From contig NZ_FQXJ01000016.1 in NCBI RefSeq assembly GCF_900129935.1, positions 1 through 64,000 of the forward strand: a stretch of 64,000 nucleotides of DNA. The letters are read 5' to 3'. The notes beneath the pieces were generated by a model. The model was not told the DNA's origin. It was given only the letters and a program-made list of their open reading frames with translations, and did no database searches. This stretch comes from Desulfosporosinus lacus DSM 15449. Lineage in GTDB: Bacteria > Bacillota > Desulfitobacteriia > Desulfitobacteriales > Desulfitobacteriaceae. This document shows, piece by piece, positions 36,593 through 46,020 of this stretch (position 1 is the first letter of the stretch; the number at the start of each line of letters is the position of its first letter). Both the position numbers and the translations under genes were made by a program.

Positions 36593-36618
36593 CAAATTCG
36601 TCACCGGTGACGAATTTG
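36593..36618. repeat. perfect 26-base palindrome
   Basis: CAAATTCGTCACC and its exact complement meet without a spacer. There is no T-tract. It could be a protein-binding site or an element end. Confidence 0.7.
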
Positions 36619-36717
36619 GATTATCGTAACTGTCAGGGAAGGCAAGTAGTATTGTCAGCGGGGCAACGGAAATATCAAATATCTTCACAAAGAATGGGAC
36701 AATGTTTAGTAGTTTTG

Positions 36718-36741
36718 GCCCGGAGATTTTAATCTCCGGGC
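36718..36741. repeat. hairpin with 10-base stem
   Basis: GCCCGGAGAT, a TTTA loop, then ATCTCCGGGC. Neither strand has a following T-tract, so it is weak as a terminator. It lies 170 bases downstream of the surface-protein gene end. Confidence 0.6.
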
Positions 36742-36910
36742 TAATCGTTTGACAAAATGATGGATGTTGGACTTTAGAGGAAATGATGGATGAGATATGT
36801 TTGGGGGAGGTTAACCTTGCCATGGGCTGTTATTTCTCTTTCTTATCTCAACAATGAGTTGTTGCATATGCAATACCGAAATAGTGACTCTGAGCATTTG
36901 GCTTCCCCAT

Positions 36911-39332
36911 TCATCTGAATCTCGCTAAAATTTCATACATAATACTTAGCACCGAGTCTGAAACTACCGCCTGTCCGCCAAGTGCCATAACCCCACCTAT
37001 TTTACGTTGGTTTGTAAGCAAAAGGTCGTTTGTTGAAAACGATAAATCTTGATTCACCAATAAAATTGGGCTATTTGTACGGGCCGCCAGCACAGACCCC
37101 GCTAATGCATCAGAAAAGTTTTCTCCGGTTGCTACAAAAACAGTGGCTATATTGGCATTCATCCCTCTGGCTACTTCAATCGCAGTATCATACTTAGTGT
37201 CCCCATAAAAACGTCTTACCCCCGGAAGTTGTTCTTCGACTTCCGGACCGATTACAGCGGAACCACCCACAATCGTTGTTTCCTTCACTTGCAAATCATT
37301 GAGCGCATTCTGGGTATAAATAGGAAGATTGTGAGTTCTGGTCAATAAAATTGGTATATGCTGGTTGGCAGCAAGCGGTGAAACAGACAGTGCATCCGGA
37401 AAATTTTCGCCATAGGCAATGACTGCCTTACCTGGTGATACCAGGTTGTTTTCCGATAAATAACCGGCTATTTCAGCGGCTGTCTCATATTGATCATACC
37501 CCCCGATCCGAATAACATTCTCATATTTATCCCTTAATTGTTGCTCAACCTTAGACGACACTACTCCCGTACCGCCCAGAATATAGATTGTCTTAGGGTT
37601 AAGTCTTTTCAGTTCATTATTTGTTGAAGAGGGCAAAGTATTAACCTCAGTGAGGAGAATAGGAGCATTAAATGCGGCAGCCAGCACACTTCCCGGTAAA
37701 GCATCTGCATAGGCGTTTTCATTGACAATGACTGCCGACAAGGCGCCAAAATTCCATCCTTCCTCAGAAATCGCAACTGCTGTATCCAGTTTGGTCTGTC
37801 CTGCCAAACGATAAAAATACGGTTCGTGCATCAACGATGTTGGTTCAAATACGTGAGAAGTCAGGCCGTTGCCAACCTGTCCAAATTCATTGTACCCCCA
37901 TCCGTATGCGTGAATTACATCTTTATATACACCACTCACTAAGGTATGTCCGACTCCTGCCGAAATTTTCATAGCGTAAATATTCAGCACAGTAGGAGTT
38001 GCAATAAACTGAGCGGGACTGTCATTAATTTGTTTAAATGAATTATCTCCCCATCCATAAGTGGCATTTTTAATGCCCGCAAAACTTTGATTATAACCTG
38101 CGGTAATTTGCCATGCACCCTGCATCCCCTTAGCCGGTTGAGGGAATGGGGTATATCCCGTAGTCTGACCGTTGCCAAGCTGACCATGATCATTATTTCC
38201 CCATGAAAAGACACTCCCGTCCGAGGTCAAAGCGAGACTGTGTTCCCATCCGGCAGCAATTTCAGTTACATTATTCAGTTGAGCCACTTGAACCGGAACA
38301 AGGTGACCGGTGGTTGTGCCATCCCCTAATTGACCTCGATTATTATTTCCCCAGGCCCAGATTGTATGATCCGCCTTGAGGGCAAGAGCATGTTGGCCGC
38401 CTGCGGCAATCGCCACAATTCCACTTAGGCCTTTAACCTGAACAGGAACATTTTGGTTTTCGGTAGATCCATCACCCAATTGCCATTTATCGTTATCACC
38501 AAAAGACCAAACCGTTCCATCATTTTTAAGAACCAGACTAAAGTTGTAACCTGCTGCAATTGCAACTGCATCTTGAATTCCCGGAATTTGGATTGGGGTT
38601 AGACTATCCAAATTATTTGCAATACCTAGTTGACCGGACTCATTCCCCCCCCATGCTAATACATTTTGGCTTCCGGTGAGAGCCAGACTATGCCCTCCAC
38701 CTGCAGATACCGCTAAAGGATAATTGGTCATCAAGGGAAATACGGATACCGGACTCATATCTGTGGTGCCATTGCCGAGTTGTCCATGAGAATTGTCTCC
38801 CCATGCAGCCACTTGGCCATTACTATTGACCCAGAGGGAATGAAAGGCGCCGGCACTAAAATAATTGAGAGTTCCAGCTTGGGCTCCAATAGGTTTAGAC
38901 TGAACTGCCAGAAGAGTAATAGTATAAGGAGTCTGCATAATCTCCCCACTCTTTGAACTTAAGATTACCTGCACGTAGTGAATAAGTCATGCCTGGGATC
39001 AATTCGGGCAGGGTCAATAAGGAACTAACCCCATACGTTGATGGAAATGTTATACCATCTACTGGGTGTCCTTCATTATCATATAAAGTAACGGTTTGAT
39101 TATTTACTGAGGATAAATCGACATTGTACATAGACAAATTGATTTTTGCGTCTTTTGTTGGAATCGTTGAACCATTAAAAAGTCTCTTATATGTGTTAAC
39201 ATTATCCACCAAATAAACGGATGAAACACTCGGTGCATTATCATTTGCAGCTAATAGCACGCCACTGGGGATTAAGAGTAAGTTAACCATCATTAAACTT
39301 AATACCAAAGTTGACAGACGAATTAATTTCAT
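36911..39332 (-). pseudogene. secreted RCC1-repeat / cell-wall-binding (CWB2) protein, frameshifted
   Basis: The first frame (39332-38895) gives a signal peptide (LVLSLMMVNLLLIPSGVLLA) and an Ig-like segment ending LRAGNLKFK. A one-base shift near 38950 moves to the second frame (38974-36911), starting SSKSGEIMQTPYTITLL. The second frame holds about seven RCC1 repeats (HSLALTGSQNVLAWGGNESG, GQHALALKADHTIWAWGNN and others) forming a beta-propeller. Three CWB2 repeats follow (ILLTEVNTLPSS, then TIYILGGTGVVSSKVE, and so on), which hold proteins to the Gram-positive wall. A shift between signal peptide and propeller would prevent export of the full protein. It may be a real mutation or a sequencing error. 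Confidence 0.85.
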
Positions 39333-39560
39333 GATGTTCCTCCTGGTTTTTAGCAGTTTTACCTATACAGCGTAATTAATAGTTCGTTTTTAATTTAATT
39401 ACATCCTTTAGGTAATTATTTCCCAACCGAAGGAACGAAATCTGATTGGAATAAAGAGGTATGAAAAAGAAGATTAGGATTGTAGTTAATACAAATATCT
39501 TTATTAATTCGTGGTTTTCTAATAAGTACTTATACTGTGATGCAGTCATTGATTTGATCA

Positions 39561-39630
39561 GGAGTTAGGAATTAAAAACCGCCTTGCTGAGATTATCCCT
39601 GACAATTAGATAACTTGGATGCCCCCACAC
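39561..39630. repeat. 70-base direct repeat, copy 2
   Basis: Matches 34141-34210, the end of the 72-residue gene, with about four changes. No gene start remains on this copy. Confidence 0.75.
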
Positions 39631-39637
39631 ACACACG

Positions 39638-39674
39638 AAGACACTGTCTTCGCACGAATTAGCCCTTCTTGCAG
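39638..39674. repeat. 36-base dispersed repeat, copy 2
   Basis: Matches 33038-33073; here the core CGAAGACA-C-TGTCTTCG is a perfect hairpin. Confidence 0.6.
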
Positions 39675-39703
39675 ACACTGTAACTATCTATCCCTTTGTT
39701 CCT

Positions 39704-40100
39704 TTATTTATAGAATATGTGTCCAGACTCATAAAGGGGATAAACCTCATATAAAATGCCTATTCCAAATTGGACTTCGCCGTCCATTTTAGAATAGGCA
39801 TCGTCTTCTGCCATTCTTATATCTTTAGCAGCATAAAAGTCAAACCCCTTAAGCTTCTTTTCGACTTCTACATTTATAACTTTCCAGCTTCCTCTATTAC
39901 ATCTTGCTTTGCCTTGACTTGCATATACAGATACATTCTGATATCCCTTACGAAAGAAATATTCTTGTACCGCCTTATCAACACCGGCCGCATCACCAAC
40001 AATAACGTTCATTTGCATGGAATAAATATTATGAAGTCTTTCCTCAACACGCTTATTAAGCTTAGAAATTGCCCTAGGTCCAGCAATAAATAATTTACCT
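39704..40100 (-). pseudogene. SLOG-like nucleotide-binding protein, 5' truncated
   Basis: The intact frame from ATG 40018 reads MNVIVGDAAGVDKAVQEYFF, then NVSVYASQGKARCNRGSW, and a DFYAAKDIRMAEDDAYSKM segment, which fits SLOG/YAcAr-like Rossmann proteins that bind nucleotide signals. Upstream in the same frame the codons read GKLFIAGPRAISKLNKRVEER, the expected first strand and helix. That part has no start codon before a TAA near 40105, so the true N-terminus was cut off. The remaining protein lacks the first phosphate-binding strand unless an unusual start is used. Family call is from memory. Confidence 0.5.
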
Positions 40101-40184
40101 TTTTAGGGTCTGTTACGTATATTTTCTATACCAAGAGAGAACCTACAAATTAGTGCGTTTCTTCCTCTCTCGGCATATCAGCTC

Positions 40185-40361
40185 AGCTAGCCAAAGGACA
40201 TTGGTGCCAACTATTTGAACAGGAAGCTCGCCAACCCATTCTAACTGATAACGGCCCACAATTTATATGTAATGCGTTTGAAACAGCATGTGAGACCCTG
40301 AGAGTAGAGCATGAAGGTATATTTAGCACTAGTAATGGAATGAGGTATCGCCTAAATATAT
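40185..40361 (+). pseudogene. transposase (rve core) fragment
   Basis: Reads QLAKGHWCQLFEQEARQ, then PILTDNGPQFICNAFETACE, where TDNGPQF is the second aspartate block of IS481/IS3-like integrase cores. Nothing else of the element remains. It ends at a TGA overlapping the next ATG. Confidence 0.65.
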
Positions 40362-41248
40362 GAACTACTTTTGGACTAACACAATATGGTATGTTTTATT
40401 AGGTATTTTGACTTTAATCGAATTAATTTTTGTTATGGTTAGAGTGGAAAACCGCAAGCTAACGATTGCCTTTTACCTGACTTTATTGGGTATTGTTTCT
40501 TAATTTTGAAACGATAATCTTTATTTTTATGGATGCGTATGCCGCAAATATAATATACCAATAATACTTTAAATTAAGAACTGCAACCAAAAGTGCTGTC
40601 GCTGATACGGAAGTCTGAGAAAAAAGATTTCCCATAAGCATATCATCAATTGGCATTGGTGGGTTTTTGATTATCATAGGATAATACGTAATGTATGGTA
40701 TTATCGAAGAATTGTTTTTGTCTTTAGGCATCTATAGTCATAATTGGTATCAAACCTGGATGACTGTCGTTTCGTTGCCTATATATTTCTGGGTAGCAAA
40801 AAAAATGTATGAGAAAATCATCAGAGGTATAAAGCCGTTATTTTACTATGGATATATTTATTTGGGGTTATTTCTCCTTAGTAGTGCTACCCTAACACAT
40901 ATGTTTTTTATATTGACCAGACATCAGGATTTCAATGCAACATTATTCCCCAATCCAGTTACTAGCCGATTCCTGTTATTCTTGGTACATTTTCATCTGT
41001 TATCTATTCCAATAATGCTTATATATTTTTTAAGATTTAATTTCATTTGGAAATCATTGGTAATAATAGCGCTTTACATACTATATTATATTGGTTACAA
41101 ACTAAATCTGATTTGGATTAAGGAAGGCTGGTTTCTGCCAGTTTCTACAGCAAATATTTTTGGGATGTACCTATCTGTGGTTATCTTGGATAAATTATAT
41201 GATTCAAACAGAAAACAGAAGCATGACCGAAAATCCAAGATAAATTAA
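40362..41248 (+). pseudogene. multi-pass membrane protein broken by a frameshift and a ~150-base inversion
   Basis: The plus strand starts MNYFWTNTIWYVLLGILTLI and stops at 40501. After a one-base shift it continues FETIIFIFMDAY to about 40538. From about 40536 to 40688 the sequence is inverted: its minus strand reads YYPMIIKNPPMPIDDMLMGN, then FSQTSVSATALLVAVLNLKY and YIIFAA. After 40688 the plus strand resumes MYGIIEELFLSLGIYSHNWY to 41248 with five or six membrane helices. Flipping the segment back joins all parts in frame at both edges. Short inverted copies (CGTAT at 40536, ATACG at 40684) mark the ends. Family not certain. Confidence 0.75.
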
Positions 41249-41269
41249 TAATAGTGTCATGATCGAGGG

Positions 41270-42190
41270 TTACAATTCACACGATTCCAGAATGACCTTA
41301 TTTTGCTTCATACTCCCGATGACAATTCCCAAGGTGGTGAAAATAAGGGCCAGAATATGTATCCAACCAATTGTCTCATTTAAAAAGACGACACCACCGA
41401 TCATACCCGCAAAAGGCAGACCGTTTAAAAACATAGCCGTTCTGTTGGCACCCAAATGTTTAATACCATCATTCCAGCCCAATGTACCTAATGCTGTAGC
41501 TCCCCAGGCTGATAATAATAAGATAAGTATAGCCGTTGAGGATAAATGAATCTGTCCATAAACCGAAGGCCCCACGGAAGCCAGCGTTCCAATATTTAAT
41601 AATACTCCTCCTATTAAGGTAGAATAGGCGGTTACTACTAAGGTTGGAATCGTCGTTTCCAACAATTTTTTGATCAGCAAACCCCCAATGACATAGGTCA
41701 ACATGGCTAACAACATAATGACATCTCCGATTAACGAAAATTCGAAAGAGCCATTTGGGGATTTCGAGAATACTACTAAAACAACCCCTGCAAATCCTAA
41801 GAGAATTCCGAGTCCTAAATTCCTTGTAAATTTTTCGCCAACAAATATGGATGCCAGAAGCGCAGTCGTCAGAGGATTTAAGCCAAGAATAAGGGAAGCA
41901 TTTGTGGATGACGTTACAGAAACTCCATAGCCCAACAGCAACTGATGTATGCAAACAGAGATTAATCCAATCCATAAAAGCAATCCCCACTGTTGTTTAG
42001 TTGGATTATACACCCCATATTTTTTAAAAACGAAAGCTAACAAAATAATTCCCGCAAGGGGCATTCTTATTGCGGCTACCAATATTGGCGACATCTGCTG
42101 TGTTAGGAACTTAATCATTACAACATTCAAACCCCACGACATGACAACTAACACCAATGTCAGATAAATTAGCTTCTTTCCTGTTGGCAT
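41270..42190 (-). CDS. EamA-family (DMT) membrane transporter
   Basis: A protein of about 306 residues with ten membrane helices and two EamA repeats. It begins LIYLTLVLVVMSWGLNVVMIK, cut here as LIYLTLVLVVMSWG, and includes the typical SVCIHQLLLGYGVSVTSSTNASLILGLNPL region (SSTNASLILGLNPL) and GANRTAMFLNGLPFAG in the second half. I prefer ATG 42190, since GGAG lies 9 bases upstream; an ATG at 42205 has no spaced site. Substrate is unknown; the family exports amino acids or metabolites. It follows the AOR gene in the same direction with a 29-base gap and may be co-transcribed. Confidence 0.85.
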   Translation of the reverse strand: MPTGKKLIYLTLVLVVMSWGLNVVMIKFLTQQMSPILVAAIRMPLAGIILLAFVFKKYGVYNPTKQQWGLLLWIGLISVCIHQLLLGYGVSVTSSTNASLILGLNPLTTALLASIFVGEKFTRNLGLGILLGFAGVVLVVFSKSPNGSFEFSLIGDVIMLLAMLTYVIGGLLIKKLLETTIPTLVVTAYSTLIGGVLLNIGTLASVGPSVYGQIHLSSTAILILLLSAWGATALGTLGWNDGIKHLGANRTAMFLNGLPFAGMIGGVVFLNETIGWIHILALIFTTLGIVIGSMKQNKVILESCEL

Positions 42191-42218
42191 AGTGATTATC
42201 TCCATCCTTTAAGTAACT

Positions 42219-43964
42219 TCAACATGCAGAGTCCATACAATCCTTTTGGCTCTTCTGCAATTCTAGATCCGGATGAACATTATCGAGCTCTTCCCCAGGC
42301 ACGTCAAACACGGCATTCTCAGCCGCGGGGTTAGGGGTCTCGGTAAAGTGTTCCGGCAAACGGTCATTAACCTTTGTAAAGCCAGCAGCTTGATTAAACC
42401 CTCGTTCCCACTGGATTGTGTTCCTGGCAATTGCCTGCAGATCCTCAAACACATAGTCCGTGCCTAATTGAGCGTTAACCAATTGACAGAGGATTTCCGG
42501 ATGAGCTCCTAAGACCCCCATGGAAAATAAGCACAACCCTAAATCGTCATAAATTGGCACAGTATGCTGCGCCTTCTGAGAAAATGCTGCCTGTCCCTCA
42601 CGGGAGTTATGTTTTAAACCCGCTCGGATGGAATTTCCGGCAGTATGATCGGCACCCATTGGGGAGGTGGCATAGGTCACTCCTGTCCCTTTAATGGCCC
42701 GCGGCTCATACGCGGCCATCGCCTGCCCTTTGACGACTGGGACTTCAAGCACCCCTAAAACCTTGCCTGCCAGCATTGCCCCATTACCCAAAACTCTTCC
42801 TGTCAAGGTTGCCTTGCCGATTTCTTCCACCATGCGGATGGCCCCCTCCTGGTCCCCAAAAGGAAGAAGTCCGCCTGCCATAGCCACACCAAGCGCCGCG
42901 CCTGTTTCGATGGTATCCAGTCCATAGTCGTTACACAAATAATTAAGGCGAGCGATGACATCGAGATCCTCAATTTCCAGATTTGACCCCATAAGAGCAA
43001 TGGTCTCATATTCTAAAGGGGCCACTAGGTCTTTCCCTTGCTCGTCCACATAAACATTCGAACACTTGATCAAACAGCCCGGCATGCAAGCATGCTCGGG
43101 CTTTCCTTTGCGGACGAGGATTGTTTCACGCAGGGTTTCCCCACTAATTTTGTCCGCTCCTGAAAATCGCCCCGTCGAAAAGTTGCGCGTTGGCAGGCCC
43201 CCGATGGCGTTGGTCAGATTGACTAAAGCTGCTGTCCCAAAGTCCGTATAATTCTTAATCACGGGAGATGTTTTAAGCAGCTGTGCATATTCTTGAATCA
43301 CACGTTTAAAAGCCTCAGGTCGTTTGGGCTCGATGCTTCCCAGGCCTGTATCATCAATGACCAAAGCCTTTAGCCCTTTGGAGCCCATAACCGCCCCAAG
43401 ACCACCGCGACCACTGTACCTGCTTGGTACTCCTTCCGTGTCCGTATTGGCAATTCCCGCAGCCAGCAGGCGATTTTCACCGGCCGGTCCTATACAAGAA
43501 ACGGCGACCTTTTCGCCAAAATCTTGTCTCAAACGGGCCGCGGTCTCATACACCCCACAGCCCCAGTAACCCTCGGCGGAAAGGAGTTCGGCCCCGGTTG
43601 CCGTAATCTTTAAGATGTATTTTTGAGCATCCTTAGGAAGGCCCTCGATAATCACCGCTTGATAGCCGAGCCGTGCCAGCTTTATGCCGACAACCCCTCC
43701 TCCGTTACTCTCTTTAATCCCGCCTGTTAATGGACTTTTACCGCCAATTGAAATTCGCCCGGAACTGAAAACTTTACTGCCGCCAAGCAACCCTGGGGTA
43801 AAAATTAACGAATTATGCCGCCCTAAAGGCTCACAGGTTGCCTTCACTTCGGTCAACATATATTTAGCGATAAACGCGCGACCGCTCAGCAGGCGATACT
43901 CTTCTTTGGGCTCCTCAGTCACGACGCTTAAAGTTGACATATTAACTCGTAAGATTTTGCTCAT
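42219..43964 (-). CDS. aor: aldehyde:ferredoxin oxidoreductase (tungsten AOR family)
   Basis: This ~581-residue enzyme oxidises aldehydes to acids with ferredoxin, using a tungsten bis-pterin and one 4Fe-4S cluster. Visible family motifs are FTPGLLGGSKVFSSGRISIGGKSPL (as GRISIGGKSPLTGG), an N-terminal YMLTEVKATCEPLG region, CMPGCLIKCSN with the cluster cysteines near residue 290, NYLCNDYGLDTIETG and a last cysteine near GLCLFSMG. I start at ATG 43964 because AGGAGG sits 8 bases upstream. It lies just past the terminator of the one-carbon cluster, in the same direction. Formaldehyde or another C1-linked aldehyde is a tempting substrate, but the sequence does not prove it. Confidence 0.9.
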   Translation of the reverse strand: MSKILRVNMSTLSVVTEEPKEEYRLLSGRAFIAKYMLTEVKATCEPLGRHNSLIFTPGLLGGSKVFSSGRISIGGKSPLTGGIKESNGGGVVGIKLARLGYQAVIIEGLPKDAQKYILKITATGAELLSAEGYWGCGVYETAARLRQDFGEKVAVSCIGPAGENRLLAAGIANTDTEGVPSRYSGRGGLGAVMGSKGLKALVIDDTGLGSIEPKRPEAFKRVIQEYAQLLKTSPVIKNYTDFGTAALVNLTNAIGGLPTRNFSTGRFSGADKISGETLRETILVRKGKPEHACMPGCLIKCSNVYVDEQGKDLVAPLEYETIALMGSNLEIEDLDVIARLNYLCNDYGLDTIETGAALGVAMAGGLLPFGDQEGAIRMVEEIGKATLTGRVLGNGAMLAGKVLGVLEVPVVKGQAMAAYEPRAIKGTGVTYATSPMGADHTAGNSIRAGLKHNSREGQAAFSQKAQHTVPIYDDLGLCLFSMGVLGAHPEILCQLVNAQLGTDYVFEDLQAIARNTIQWERGFNQAAGFTKVNDRLPEHFTETPNPAAENAVFDVPGEELDNVHPDLELQKSQKDCMDSAC

Positions 43965-44318
43965 CTGCATACCCTCCTGTCGTCTTTGTTGTGCCAATTT
44001 CTATCTTGTTTAGCACATATCCTACAATAAGCAATCAGTTCATCATCAAAATTTATTGAAATTTTTTAAAAAAACCTCACCCTCAAATGTCTGACCTAGG
44101 TCCTATAATATAGACCCTATTATAACGCTTTTTTAATTATGAAATCAAAAAGTTTTTGTATTCCTCAGCTTTGCATGTTACAACAACAAAAAAATAAGGC
44201 ATCGATTTGTTCAACCGATGCCACCATGACTATTTTTTCTTACCGTCCATGTCTGTAAATCAGTGAAAAAGCTTTCTCTTCTATATTGTCAATGTTACGC
44301 GGGATGTAAAGTTATGCT
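43965..44318. other. intergenic between AOR and the C1 cluster
   Basis: Holds the cluster terminator (44181-44222) and presumably the AOR promoter. No gene seen. Confidence 0.5.
44181..44222 (-). terminator. rho-independent terminator of the C1/cofactor cluster
   Basis: On the minus strand GGCATCG, an 11-base loop and CGATGCC are followed by TTATTTTTTTG. It lies 97 bases beyond the HAD gene stop, closing the run of minus-strand genes that begins near 63.7 kb. Confidence 0.8.
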
Positions 44319-45167
44319 TCAGAGCTGACCAAAGGCAAAAGCCAATGCTTTAAGTACGCCCATCTCGGTGTTCTTAGCCGTAACCCAATCGGCCTTCTGC
44401 TGAACAGGTTCCGGTGCATTGCCCATAGCAACCCCAAAGCCTGCATACTCTAGCATAGACACATCATTATAATGGTCACCAACCGCCATAATTTCGCTCC
44501 TTGAAATTCCAAGATGCTGAGCAACAGCTTTCAAGGCCAGTCCCTTAGTGGCATGCTTGTCGACGACTTCAAGAAACCCTTCTCCACTCAGAACAAATTG
44601 ATAATAATGTGAAAAGTTCTCTTTATAGTATCCCAATAACTCACCAATACTTTCTGGCTGACCCGCTATAAGTATTTTCATGAGAAGTCCCAGCCCGCCG
44701 GTCTCGCTGCCGGAGCTGGAAGAAATCACTGACCAAGATTTCACCGCCTGAACAGGAACCTTTTCCATCCGTCTGAGGAACTCTGCCCATAGGTTTTGTT
44801 CTTTATTTTTAAGATTCTTTTTAATGACTATGCAGTTGGCGTAGTAGAGAGTTATCTCCATTCCTTTTTGTTCTGCACATTCAATAATCGATCGAATATG
44901 ATCCCATTTGAGTGGCCAGAATCGCCCATTCTTTTGTCCGTCTTGCTTATAACATTGGATCCAGGCTCCATTGAAGGCGATGAGCGGCGCTTTTGTCCCA
45001 ATGAGACGAGCATATTCTTGCAGAGAAGGAATATGTCTTCCTGAAGCAAGGGTTATTAGAGTTCCTCGCGCTTGAAGACGTCTTAATGCTTCAACAACCT
45101 GAGGAGGAATCAGCATATTTGTATCAACTAATGTGCCGTCAACATCAAGACAAACTAATCGAAACAA
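44319..45167 (-). CDS. Cof-type HAD phosphatase
   Basis: A 282-residue haloacid-dehalogenase phosphatase of the Cof/IIB class. It has motif I CLDVDGTLVDTN at the start, motif II TLASGRHIP near residue 38, a cap domain in the middle and motif III/IV KGLALKAVAQHLGIS, then MAVGDHYNDVSMLEYAG near 215. It removes phosphate from small molecules. It is the last gene of the cofactor cluster, 25 bases after the HisA-like gene, so a cofactor intermediate (for example a pterin or furan phosphate) is a possible substrate. That is inference; Cof proteins are generally promiscuous. Confidence 0.85.
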   Translation of the reverse strand: MFRLVCLDVDGTLVDTNMLIPPQVVEALRRLQARGTLITLASGRHIPSLQEYARLIGTKAPLIAFNGAWIQCYKQDGQKNGRFWPLKWDHIRSIIECAEQKGMEITLYYANCIVIKKNLKNKEQNLWAEFLRRMEKVPVQAVKSWSVISSSSGSETGGLGLLMKILIAGQPESIGELLGYYKENFSHYYQFVLSGEGFLEVVDKHATKGLALKAVAQHLGISRSEIMAVGDHYNDVSMLEYAGFGVAMGNAPEPVQQKADWVTAKNTEMGVLKALAFAFGQL

Positions 45168-45192
45168 GATGTAACACCTCCAATGTCATTCA

Positions 45193-46002
45193 TCATTTAT
45201 ATTTCTGAAGCTCTTTTAATTGGCATAGTTTTTCTTTTGTTAGCCGGCCGTCATGCAGAGCGCTCGCCACAATTGCTCCCGAAACGCCCTCCAGCATCAG
45301 CCAACGCAAGTCCTCATATCCGGAGACTCCTCCGCCTAAAATTAAAGAACCTGTCATTTTCGTTTTCTTTGGCTGTACACCCAAAACGGCTAAGCATTCT
45401 TTGATTAGAGTTTTATTCAGGCCTGCACCTGTACCCACCCTGCTTAGTTCCAACAAAATAAACTGTTGAATCCCTAATTTCATTAGTTCTCTCATAGCTT
45501 GTGGAGGGGTAAGACGGGTAAGTTCCACAGCAGCACTCATAATTTTACCATCCTTAATATCAAGGCTAACCACAAGCCGCTCCCTTCCATAGTGGTTTAT
45601 GATCTCTTGTAACATTGCTAGTGAAGGCAAAGTCTCCGTACCAATAATGACCTGGTCTGCTCCGGCTGCCAATACTTTCCCAACGCCATCAACGTCATAA
45701 ACTCCCGCATCAATCATAAACGAAAGGGGTTTATGGTTATTTACTCTTTCCGCATTTTTCTGTGCCACGAAATTCAAATGATCCTTTTTCATGGAAGACA
45801 TGATGGCGTCAAGATCTGCGACATAAAACTCGCGCAACCCCAACTGCTGAACGAATCCGTCCACAAGGGGAGATAACTCTGGCGACATGCTTAAAATACT
45901 TTCGATAGGTTGGTATTTTTCCCGCTCGCCTCGAATCCCGTGAACAACCACTCCATTCTTGAGGTCCAAAGCGGGAATGACTCGGAATAATTTTTTATTC
46001 AT
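45193..46002 (-). CDS. HisA/HisF-like TIM-barrel protein of MFR/H4MPT clusters
   Basis: A 269-residue (beta/alpha)8 protein related to HisA. It has RVIPALDLKNGVVVHGIRGER at the start (aspartate at strand 1), YVADLDAIM, FMIDAGVYD, VVSLDIKDGK and a phosphate-binding LILGGGVSGYEDL near the C-terminus. Similar HisA-like genes occur in methanogens and H4MPT-using methylotrophs next to C1 genes, with no settled role known to me. It lies between mfnF and the HAD gene with short gaps. It is not expected to act in histidine synthesis, since no his genes are near. Confidence 0.8.
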   Translation of the reverse strand: MNKKLFRVIPALDLKNGVVVHGIRGEREKYQPIESILSMSPELSPLVDGFVQQLGLREFYVADLDAIMSSMKKDHLNFVAQKNAERVNNHKPLSFMIDAGVYDVDGVGKVLAAGADQVIIGTETLPSLAMLQEIINHYGRERLVVSLDIKDGKIMSAAVELTRLTPPQAMRELMKLGIQQFILLELSRVGTGAGLNKTLIKECLAVLGVQPKKTKMTGSLILGGGVSGYEDLRWLMLEGVSGAIVASALHDGRLTKEKLCQLKELQKYK

Positions 46003-46020
46003 AACCCTCCGCCCCTTCTT

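Larger units (their letters stand above)
36508..36910. other. intergenic with palindromes
   Basis: No convincing gene; a minus-strand frame at 36563-36823 has no protein-like features. It holds a dispersed repeat near 36510-36570, a 26-base palindrome (36593-36618) and a 24-base hairpin (36718-36741). Confidence 0.5.
39333..39703. other. intergenic carrying detached repeat copies
   Basis: No gene. It includes the second copies of the 70-base repeat (39561-39630) and the 36-base repeat (39638-39674), placed side by side here although their other copies lie 1.1 kb apart. Confidence 0.6.

Noticed and set aside
36563-36823. a minus-strand 86-residue frame
   Set aside because: It covers two palindromes, has no family features and no good ribosome site.
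40483-40731. an 82-residue minus-strand gene
   Set aside because: Its protein-like part is the missing segment of the plus-strand membrane protein, exposed by a local inversion. It is not a separate gene.
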